Assembly (NCBI GenBank): GCA_947306285.1
Contig: CAMZGB010000002.1
Location: forward strand, 1 to 32,651
Length of the DNA stretch: 32,651 bases
Source of the DNA: an uncultured Lachnospira sp.
Lineage (GTDB): Bacteria > Bacillota > Clostridia > Lachnospirales > Lachnospiraceae
Direction: 5' to 3'
Made by a program: the position numbers and the translations under genes. The notes under the pieces are model-generated. The model had not been told where the DNA came from. It ran no database searches and saw only the letters and a program-made list of their open reading frames with translations. Positions 8,702 to 14,994 of this stretch are shown one piece after another. The number at the start of each line of letters is the position of its first letter. Position 1 is the stretch's first letter.

Positions 8702-8730
8702 TTTATAACAAATAAAATAAGATTAGTCAA
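8702..8730 (-). promoter_or_regulatory. Promoter of the LeuA-AraC gene
   Basis: TTGACT (8730 to 8725), a 17-nt spacer, and TATAAA (8707 to 8702). The -35 lies inside the downstream arm of the terminator of the preceding gene. Confidence 0.65.
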
Positions 8731-8751
8731 GTTTTATTGACTAATCTTATT
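8716..8751 (-). terminator. Terminator of the secreted Fn3 protein gene
   Basis: A perfect 15-bp inverted repeat AATAAGATTAGTCAA / TTGACTAATCTTATT with a 6-nt loop is followed on the minus strand by a T-rich tract. It begins about 25 nt after the stop codon. AT-rich but long. Confidence 0.7.
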
Positions 8752-8775
8752 CTAAAAATATAATTATTTAATTAT

Positions 8776-10011
8776 TTATTTTAATTTAACCTTTTTCTTA
8801 GCACTCCATGCACCTACAACATCATCGTCATTTCTTCCTCTAACTCTAAAGTAATAGGTCTTCTTTTTCTTAAGTCCACTAACTGTGAATTTTCTTCCTT
8901 CTGTGTATTTACTCTTTCCACCTTTAAAGTTACTCTTAAGTGCATAGTTTACTTGATATCTTGTAGCATTCTCAGCGCTTGACCATGAAAGAACAACTGA
9001 TCTCTTCTTAGCTTTCTTCTTAGCGCTTTTCTTCTTTGCCTTTAATCCTGTAACTTTAGCTACTGTATCTTCTTCCCAGTCGCTATCTCCACCTGGTGTA
9101 TATCTTCTAGTAGTTGTAGTCTCTGGAGGTATATTTTGATTTCCTTGAATTATATCGCAGTCCTCAATGTGAACTGTTCCATGCCAAACAACTTCTTCAT
9201 ATTTGATGATTGGTCCTTCCTTGAGGAAAGATCCATACATCATTTCAACAAACAATGAGTTGTTGTTTGAATCCATATCAAAGTTGAACATAAATGTCTG
9301 CTTCTGTGTAGTAATAGGGACATATCTTACAAATAAGATTTTTCCTTCGCCGTTCTTACCAACAATCTTACAATACTTAGTATCAACATCTACGTTTCCA
9401 CCAAGTTTTGCCATGTAAGCACCTTCGTCGATATATGCATCAAACTTCCAAGTATATGTTCTATTCTTCTTTAGCCCTCTAGCTGTAGTCCAAGCTCTAA
9501 GTGTATATGGGTTGTTGTCAATTAAGTATGGTACAAATGATGTAGTCTCTGGTGCCACTGTAGTAGGAACTCCCCACTTTGGTGGATCGTTGTCTGGTTC
9601 TACCTCGTCTGGCAACCATTTACCTGACCAACCATTACTCTCGATAGTAGCTACATAACCATGAGCCACACCCTTTACAGTAACTTCACGCTCTTCATCC
9701 TTGGCATGTGTACCTGCTGGACTATGAGCGAACCAGTTAGCATCTGTATACTCTCTTGGATTAAATTCACCACCAGGAGTAGAATCAGAATATTTGCCAC
9801 TATCATCAGGCAAGTATACTTTTTTATACGCAGATAATTCCCACTGATTCCAATCGTCAGTAGTTACACCTGTCTGCCAAAATGTCCATGGATCTAAAGT
9901 ATACTCTGCTCTATCTCCATAGGCAGCTTTAACATCTTTGGTTCCTGTGAAAACAAATAAACCAATTGCTATTAATGTTATAGGGACAATTAATAATGAT
10001 ATTTTTTTCAT
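8776..10011 (-). CDS. Secreted protein with C-terminal fibronectin type III-like domain
   Basis: 411 residues with a clear signal peptide: MKK, a hydrophobic core ISLLIVPITLIAIGLFVF, and likely cleavage after DVKA. The central part (about 40-290) is rich in aromatic and charged residues and resembles a beta-sandwich carbohydrate-binding module, though I do not recognise a named family. A proline/threonine/arginine linker (about 295-315) leads to a lysine-rich Fn3-like domain (about 320-411) with the pattern LSWSSAENATRYQVNYA, TVSGLKKKKTYYFRVR and SAKKKVKL. Such lysine-rich Fn3 repeats are common at the C-terminus of Lachnospiraceae surface proteins. No sortase signal or membrane anchor is visible, so it is probably released or held by charge. 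AAGGAG precedes the ATG at 10011. A weak GATAAT box about 45 nt upstream may be its promoter; otherwise it depends on murA read-through. The ligand is unknown. Confidence 0.8.
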   Translation of the reverse strand: MKKISLLIVPITLIAIGLFVFTGTKDVKAAYGDRAEYTLDPWTFWQTGVTTDDWNQWELSAYKKVYLPDDSGKYSDSTPGGEFNPREYTDANWFAHSPAGTHAKDEEREVTVKGVAHGYVATIESNGWSGKWLPDEVEPDNDPPKWGVPTTVAPETTSFVPYLIDNNPYTLRAWTTARGLKKNRTYTWKFDAYIDEGAYMAKLGGNVDVDTKYCKIVGKNGEGKILFVRYVPITTQKQTFMFNFDMDSNNNSLFVEMMYGSFLKEGPIIKYEEVVWHGTVHIEDCDIIQGNQNIPPETTTTRRYTPGGDSDWEEDTVAKVTGLKAKKKSAKKKAKKRSVVLSWSSAENATRYQVNYALKSNFKGGKSKYTEGRKFTVSGLKKKKTYYFRVRGRNDDDVVGAWSAKKKVKLK

Positions 10012-10090
10012 ATTAGTCTCCTTTTTTTCGCAAATGCAAACCGATTATCTAAAGTGATTGTAGTAAACAATTGTAATAGAAATTTGTTAT

Positions 10091-11383
10091 TTAACCTACT
10101 TTCAACTTAAACTTCTGTTCTTCTTGATCCGAACTAACTGTTGAGATAACAGCGCCAATTCCTTTAAGTTTTTCTTCGAAGCGCTCGTATCCTCTTCTTA
10201 TATAAACTATATCATTTACCGTAGTAAATCCGTTAGCTGCAAGTCCAGCAATAACAAGTGCTGCACCTGCTCTAAGGTCTGGTGCAGATACTTCTGCTCC
10301 CTGCAATCCACCAACGCCTGTAATGAATGCAGCGTTTGCCTCAACCTTGATGAGTGCACCCATTCTGTTTAGCTCATCTACATATTTAAATCTGTTTTCA
10401 AAAATACTTTCTGTAACAGTACTGTTTCCATTAGCCAACGCCAAAACAGTAGACATCTGTGGTTGCATATCTGTAGGGAAACCTGGATAAGGAAGAGTTT
10501 TAATCTTTGCTCCCCTAATAAAGTCTCCAGCTTTCACTCTAACTGCATCATCATATTCAATAACTGTACATCCCATTTCAATAAGCTTAGATGAAATAGA
10601 CTCCAAGTGTCGAGGGATGACATTCTTAATCAGAACTTCTCCTCCAGTAGCTGCTGCTGCACACATAAATGTACCAGCCTCAATCTGATCTGGAATTGTA
10701 CTATATACTGTGCTGTGAAGCTTACGCACACCTTGGATACGAATCTTATCTGTACCAGCTCCACGAATATTTGCGCCCATACTGTTAAGCATATTGGCAA
10801 CGTCTACGATGTGTGGCTCTTTAGCTGCGTTCTCAATGATAGTTTTTCCATCTGCCTTAACAGCTGCCAACATAACATTGATAGTTGCTCCTACTGAGAC
10901 CACGTCGAAGAAGATGTGGCTTCCAGTAAGTCTATCTGCCTGCGCATTAACCATACCATGATCAGTGATGATATCTGCACCCAATGCTCTGAAACCTTTC
11001 AAGTGCTGATCGATAGGTCTTGAACCGATAGCACATCCACCTGGAAGAGCAACCTCTGCCTTACTCATCTTTCCAAGTAAAGCTCCAAGCAAATAATAAG
11101 AAGCTCTAATCTTTCTCATCTGTTCATAATCAACAACATGAGATTTAATAGTGCTTCCATTTATTGTGACAGTATGTCTGTCGTCTCTAGTAACAGTTGC
11201 ACCGATGTTTTCTATAGCATCGATCAACTGATTTATATCACTAACGTCAGGTAAATTTTCAATTGTAACGTCTTCATCCGTCATTATAGCAGCGGCCAAA
11301 AGTCCAAGCGCAGCATTCTTCGCTCCACCAACTTCAACCTCACCACTAAGTGGTGTGCCACCTTTAATCACATAACGTTCCAT
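10091..11383 (-). CDS. murA: UDP-N-acetylglucosamine 1-carboxyvinyltransferase
   Basis: First committed step of peptidoglycan synthesis: transfers enolpyruvate from PEP to UDP-GlcNAc in the cytoplasm. 430 residues, full length. The N-terminus GGTPLSGEVEVGGAKNAAL carries the conserved Lys22-Asn23. The catalytic loop is PGGCAIGSRPIDQH with Cys117, the residue alkylated by fosfomycin, so the enzyme should be fosfomycin-sensitive in principle. DMQPQMS and the C-terminal RGYERFEEKL are also present. It has its own strong promoter at 11440-11468 with a DnaA-box-like sequence in the leader. Many Firmicutes have two MurA paralogues; which one this is cannot be told here. Confidence 0.97.
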   Translation of the reverse strand: MERYVIKGGTPLSGEVEVGGAKNAALGLLAAAIMTDEDVTIENLPDVSDINQLIDAIENIGATVTRDDRHTVTINGSTIKSHVVDYEQMRKIRASYYLLGALLGKMSKAEVALPGGCAIGSRPIDQHLKGFRALGADIITDHGMVNAQADRLTGSHIFFDVVSVGATINVMLAAVKADGKTIIENAAKEPHIVDVANMLNSMGANIRGAGTDKIRIQGVRKLHSTVYSTIPDQIEAGTFMCAAAATGGEVLIKNVIPRHLESISSKLIEMGCTVIEYDDAVRVKAGDFIRGAKIKTLPYPGFPTDMQPQMSTVLALANGNSTVTESIFENRFKYVDELNRMGALIKVEANAAFITGVGGLQGAEVSAPDLRAGAALVIAGLAANGFTTVNDIVYIRRGYERFEEKLKGIGAVISTVSSDQEEQKFKLKVG

Positions 11384-11420
11384 TTTTTTCTCCTAAGCAT
11401 ATAAAATACTGCGGATACAC

Positions 11421-11429
11421 TTATCCACA
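11421..11429 (+). promoter_or_regulatory. DnaA-box-like sequence in the murA leader
   Basis: TTATCCACA is an exact match to the classic DnaA box. It lies just downstream of the predicted murA transcription start. A degenerate inverted half (GCGGATAC at 11411-11418) adjoins it, making a small dyad. It may be a chance match. Confidence 0.35.
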
Positions 11430-11439
11430 ATGCAAAGAT

Positions 11440-11468
11440 ATTATATCATTTGCCCCATAAATACTCAA
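11440..11468 (-). promoter_or_regulatory. Promoter of murA
   Basis: TTGAGT (11468 to 11463), a 17-nt spacer, and TATAAT (11445 to 11440) preceded by TGA, i.e. an extended -10. The -35 begins 5 nt after the stop codon of the upstream gene. Confidence 0.8.
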
Positions 11469-11472
11469 TATC

Positions 11473-12396
11473 TTATTTTTTATGGGTTTTTTTACTTTTT
11501 TCCTTATCTATTATCTTAAAATCAACCAGAGAAACATTGTCTCCGTCGAATCCGTATGTCAAAGTCATTACAGCCTTTCTATTGCCCTTCTTCTTATATA
11601 TATAACTATTGGACAAAGAAATATTAGTTGCCGACTTATACTTGTAATCGTAACTGTAAATTACTGTAAACTGTTTTTTCTTCGAATTATATTTATATGC
11701 CTTTTTTATTGAATTAATATTAATATCTTTGATAGCATATTTTTTAATCTTGCCGTTCTTCGAACCCTTAGTAAGAATCTTAATATTATTCTTGGCGGTT
11801 TTTCTAATTTTATTCTTTACTGCTTTTTTGTTTTTGAATAGTGATATCACATCATTACATTTTTTGTCTTCGTTTCTGACTGCTGTGTAATATCTATTCA
11901 TCACGCTATCAGCTGATGATCTTAGAGTATTCTGGTACTCGTTGGCCATCATCTCTTCATCTTCGTTTACCTTGCTCAAGTCAATTAAATATGTAGGGTT
12001 AAAAAATCCATGCTTTGTAAAATATACTGTGAACGCTTTTTTGCTTTTAGTCTGATCATCTACGCAAGTCATTGTAATCACTTTTGAGCCGTCTTTGTCT
12101 TTAACCTTTCCTATTTCATATGAATCTATTTCATATGTTTGACGAAGACTTCTCATTTTCTCAACAAATTTTTCTTTGCTAATTTTTGAAGTATCCTTGT
12201 CAATCATTTTGTACATCGTGTTGTAATCCTGCATTATAAAAGCACGAAGATATTTGGAACCTTCGTCAGTAGGATTATTCGCATGCTGATAGAAAGCAAT
12301 TCCCATTCCAATAAAAATGCAAACTGCTATCGCTATCAATATTATTATGAACGAATACAATCTAGTTTTTTTAAATGCTTTAAATTTTTCTTTCAT
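11473..12396 (-). CDS. Membrane-anchored hypothetical protein, possible NTF2-like domains
   Basis: 307 residues, strongly basic. A single N-terminal membrane segment (about residues 15-35, FIIILIAIAVCIFIGMGIAF) follows a positively charged start, so the bulk should be extracytoplasmic. After it come two similar-looking alpha+beta segments: about 42-140 (YLRAFIMQDYNTMYKMID) and about 155-295 (VMNRYYTAVRNEDKKCNDVISLF). Both open with a helix typical of NTF2/MecA-N-like modules. I cannot name the family with confidence. The C-terminus is lysine-rich. The ATG at 12396 follows GAAGGAAATAGCG, and the palindrome TTCGTCGAA overlaps this ribosome site. It is divergent from the sigma-like gene and shares its promoter region. 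Function unknown. Confidence 0.7.
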   Translation of the reverse strand: MKEKFKAFKKTRLYSFIIILIAIAVCIFIGMGIAFYQHANNPTDEGSKYLRAFIMQDYNTMYKMIDKDTSKISKEKFVEKMRSLRQTYEIDSYEIGKVKDKDGSKVITMTCVDDQTKSKKAFTVYFTKHGFFNPTYLIDLSKVNEDEEMMANEYQNTLRSSADSVMNRYYTAVRNEDKKCNDVISLFKNKKAVKNKIRKTAKNNIKILTKGSKNGKIKKYAIKDININSIKKAYKYNSKKKQFTVIYSYDYKYKSATNISLSNSYIYKKKGNRKAVMTLTYGFDGDNVSLVDFKIIDKEKSKKTHKK

Positions 12397-12429
12397 CGCT
12401 ATTTCCTTCGTCGAATTATCTCTGTTAAA

Positions 12430-12474
12430 ATGTTACCCATATATCTTGATTTTTTCAAGGCTTTTATTTATCAT
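12430..12474. promoter_or_regulatory. Overlapping divergent promoters for the membrane protein and the sigma-like protein
   Basis: Plus strand: TTGATT (12446-12451), 17 nt, TATCAT (12469-12474), leading to the sigma-like gene. Minus strand: TTGAAA (12458 to 12453), 17 nt, TAACAT (12435 to 12430), leading to the membrane protein. Both -10 boxes are imperfect. The -35 boxes lie next to each other inside a short inverted repeat (CTTGA/TCAAG). Confidence 0.4.
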
Positions 12475-12521
12475 TATATTATCTAATAGATTCGGATTGA
12501 TTTTAATAATGAGGAACAATT

Positions 12522-13151
12522 ATGGCAGAGACTAATAAAGAGTTAGCAGTTATTGAAATGTATATGAAAGATGTGGAAAACATCCCACAGATTTCAGACG
12601 AAGAAAAAGAAGATTTAATAATGCGATTAGCTGACGGAGATTCTTCAGTGGTCGAGGAATTAGTTAACGCGGAGCTTCTACATGTTGCTGAAATGGCTCA
12701 GGACTATCGCGATAAAGGCGTAACCTTTAGTGATCTGATTCAAGAGGGAAACGTAGCACTCACAGAAGTGATTTCTGATTATGATGGAGACGCCGATCTT
12801 GAATCATTTGACCAATTGGTCGATGAAGCCGTGACAGAAGCATTCGAAAGTGCTATAGAAGAGCAAGCTGCATCGGATAAGATTAGCCAACATTTGGCTG
12901 ACAAGCTTAATCTTCTAGACGACACTACAAAAAGGTTGACTGAAAAACTTGGTAGAGTACCAGAAGCCAGCGAATTAGCTAAGGAAATGGATATACCTGA
13001 AGAGGAGGTCGATAATCTATTAAAGATATCATTGGATGTGTTGTCAGTGAATGAAGATAGTCATTTAGTAGATGATATCGATGGATCAATTGACAATGTT
13101 GACGAAGATATGTCAGATGAAGATCCATTAGACTGGAGAATCAACAGTTAG
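12522..13151 (+). CDS. Acidic sigma-70-like protein lacking DNA-recognition residues and region 4
   Basis: 209 residues that align along their length with sigma-70 regions 1.2 to 3 (alignment by eye). Residues 9-22 resemble region 1.2 (VIEMYMKDVENIPQIS). Residues 33-85 match regions 2.1-2.2, including a nearly canonical core-binding segment FSDLIQEGNVAL. Residues 124-180 match region 3 (TEKLGRVPEASELAKEMDIP, then a SHLVDDID equivalent). The basic/aromatic 2.3-2.4 segment that melts and reads the -10 element is replaced by acidic residues (about 93-115: SFDQLVDEAVTEAFESAIEE). Region 4 is absent. About 60 of 209 residues are D or E against about 15 K or R. It therefore looks able to touch RNA polymerase core but not promoter DNA. 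GAGGAA precedes the ATG, a strong terminator follows, and it stands alone on the plus strand. A role as core-binding decoy or anti-sigma is inference. Confidence 0.8.
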   Translation: MAETNKELAVIEMYMKDVENIPQISDEEKEDLIMRLADGDSSVVEELVNAELLHVAEMAQDYRDKGVTFSDLIQEGNVALTEVISDYDGDADLESFDQLVDEAVTEAFESAIEEQAASDKISQHLADKLNLLDDTTKRLTEKLGRVPEASELAKEMDIPEEEVDNLLKISLDVLSVNEDSHLVDDIDGSIDNVDEDMSDEDPLDWRINS

Positions 13152-13154
13152 AAT

Positions 13155-13187
13155 AAAAGAAGCGGTGGGAAAACCACCGCTTCTTTT
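13155..13187. terminator. Strong terminator between the sigma-like gene and the transketolase operon
   Basis: AAAAGAAGCGGTGG / CCACCGCTTCTTTT form a 14-bp stem with a 5-nt loop, T-rich on the plus side and A-flanked on the other. Its position between convergent genes makes it bidirectional. Confidence 0.93.
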
Positions 13188-13203
13188 TATATTTAAATAT
13201 TTT

Positions 13204-13217
13204 TTATGTAAACCAAT
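13204..13217 (-). repeat. Post-stop 14-bp repeat, copy 1
   Basis: ATTGGTTTACATAA on the minus strand begins 5 nt after the stop codon of the transketolase C-terminal subunit. Identical copies lie at 18550-18563 and 30653-30666. Confidence 0.75.
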
Positions 13218-13222
13218 AATTA

Positions 13223-14161
13223 TTATGCTAACAACTCTTTTATAGTAGCACAGATACCCTCACCATCTAGTCTGTATTCGCTTAAGAGTTCTAGGGCTGG
13301 TCCTGAGTGACCATACTCATCATTGATACCAATCTTTGTTTGAACAGTTGGATGATATGAAACAAGTACATCTGATACTGCATCACCCAATCCACCAATC
13401 ACAGAGTGTTCTTCTACTGTTACTACTCTACCTGTCTTCTTCGCGGACTCAATAATGATATCCTTATCAATTGGTTTGATAGTATGGATGTTTATAACCT
13501 CTGCACTAATTGCATCTTTGGCCAACATTTCTGCTGCATCTAATGCCGATGAAACCATAAGTCCAGTAGCTATAATGGTAATGTCGCTTCCCTCTCTAAG
13601 TTTCACGCCTTTACCTAATTCAAATTTATATGACTCATCATTAATCACTGGTGCAGCTAAACGTCCAAATCTCATATAAACTGGTCCATCTATTTCATAC
13701 GCAGCCTTAACTGCTTGGAATGCTTCAATTGAGTCTGAAGGGTTTATGATTGTCATTCCAGGAATTGTTCTCATAAGAGCAATGTCTTCGTTACACTGGT
13801 GTGTGGCTCCATCTTCTCCCACAGAGATTCCTGCGTGTGTAGCACCAATCTTCACATTGAGATGTGGATAACCTATTGTGTTTCTGATTTGCTCATAAGC
13901 TCTTCCTGCTGCAAACATTGCAAATGAACTAGCGAATGGGACCTTGCCACAAGTTGATAATCCTGCTGCTATACCCATCATATTCTGCTCTGCTATACCA
14001 CAGTTGATATGTCTATCTGGAAATTCTTTTTGGAATTTATTAGTTTTGGTAGCGCCTGCTAAATCAGCATCAAGCACTATCAAATCATCATGCTCTTTTG
14101 CTAATTCTATTAAAGCATCACCGTATGCTTCTCTAGTAGCAATTCTTTTTTCTTCTGCCAT
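13223..14161 (-). CDS. Transketolase, C-terminal (pyrimidine-binding plus C-terminal domain) subunit
   Basis: 312 residues forming the second half of a split transketolase, a thiamine diphosphate enzyme that moves two-carbon ketol units in the non-oxidative pentose phosphate pathway. Motifs: TREAYGDALIELAKEH, LDADLAGATKTNKFQKEFP, NCGIAEQNMMGIAAGLS (with the glutamate that activates ThDP), GATHAGISVGEDGATHQ, and a C-terminal transketolase domain with VTVEEHSVIGGLGDAV. Its ATG overlaps the stop of the N-terminal subunit as TAATG, so translation is coupled and the subunits should assemble one to one. It is the last gene of the SRP RNA-dnaX-recR operon before the terminator. Paralogous DXP synthase is excluded by the split form and motifs. 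Confidence 0.95.
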   Translation of the reverse strand: MAEEKRIATREAYGDALIELAKEHDDLIVLDADLAGATKTNKFQKEFPDRHINCGIAEQNMMGIAAGLSTCGKVPFASSFAMFAAGRAYEQIRNTIGYPHLNVKIGATHAGISVGEDGATHQCNEDIALMRTIPGMTIINPSDSIEAFQAVKAAYEIDGPVYMRFGRLAAPVINDESYKFELGKGVKLREGSDITIIATGLMVSSALDAAEMLAKDAISAEVINIHTIKPIDKDIIIESAKKTGRVVTVEEHSVIGGLGDAVSDVLVSYHPTVQTKIGINDEYGHSGPALELLSEYRLDGEGICATIKELLA

Positions 14162-14982
14162 TATGCTTCACCTCCCTCTAATTCATTAAGGGCTTGTTCG
14201 CACAACTCATCATCCGGAGCCTTTCCATGCCAACCGACTTGATCTTCCATGTATGAAACGCCTTTACCTTTAACAGTTCTCATAATGATAGCTGTTGGTT
14301 TATCTTTTACAGACTTTGCCTCATCGAGTGCTGCTTTTATTTCGTCGAAGTCATGACCATTTATATCGATCACATTGAAGTTGAACGCCTCAAACTTTTG
14401 CTCGATAGGATATGGTGAACAAACTTCATCCAAAGTTCCATCTATCTGAAGATTGTTGTTGTCCACTATCGCTACTAAGTTGTCTAACTTTCTATGTCCG
14501 GCAAACATCGCTGCTTCCCATATCTGTCCTTCTTCAATCTCTCCATCACCTAACACTGCATAAGTTCTGTAAGACTTATCATCCATCTTGGCAGCTAGCG
14601 CCATTCCCACAGCTGTTGAAAATCCTTGTCCCAAAGAACCTGATGACATTTCTACGCCTGGAGTATTTTTCATATCAGGATGACCCTGCAAGTATGATTC
14701 AGGTTTTCTAAGAGAATCCAAATCTTCCTTTGGAATGAATCCGCGTTCTGCTAGTACACCATAAAGCGCTGGTGCCGAATGTCCTTTAGACAACACAAAT
14801 CTGTCTCTGTCAGGATTGTTTAGATTATCCGGATCTACATTCATTTCTTCGAAGTACAAATATGTAAGCATATCTGCACAAGAAAGAGATCCGCCAGGGT
14901 GTCCCGACTTTGCTGCATGTGTCTGAACAATAATGCTCTTTCTCACTTCATTAGCAATGCTTTGAAGTTCTTTCTTTTCCAT
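14161..14982 (-). CDS. Transketolase, N-terminal (pyrophosphate-binding) subunit
   Basis: 273 residues forming the first half of the split enzyme. It binds the diphosphate of ThDP: AAKSGHPGGSLSCADML, RDRFVLSKGHSAPALY, GSLGQGFSTAVGMALA and the ThDP motif GDGEIEEGQIWEAAMFA, ending in the usual NNNLQIDG. Family length is normal for split transketolases of Firmicutes and archaea. AGAGG before the ATG at 14982 overlaps the stop codon of the upstream TPR/P-loop gene, and only 12 nt separate the two genes. It overlaps the C-terminal subunit gene by one base (TAATG). Confidence 0.95.
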   Translation of the reverse strand: MEKKELQSIANEVRKSIIVQTHAAKSGHPGGSLSCADMLTYLYFEEMNVDPDNLNNPDRDRFVLSKGHSAPALYGVLAERGFIPKEDLDSLRKPESYLQGHPDMKNTPGVEMSSGSLGQGFSTAVGMALAAKMDDKSYRTYAVLGDGEIEEGQIWEAAMFAGHRKLDNLVAIVDNNNLQIDGTLDEVCSPYPIEQKFEAFNFNVIDINGHDFDEIKAALDEAKSVKDKPTAIIMRTVKGKGVSYMEDQVGWHGKAPDDELCEQALNELEGGEA

Positions 14983-14994
14983 CGTTTTTCCTCT

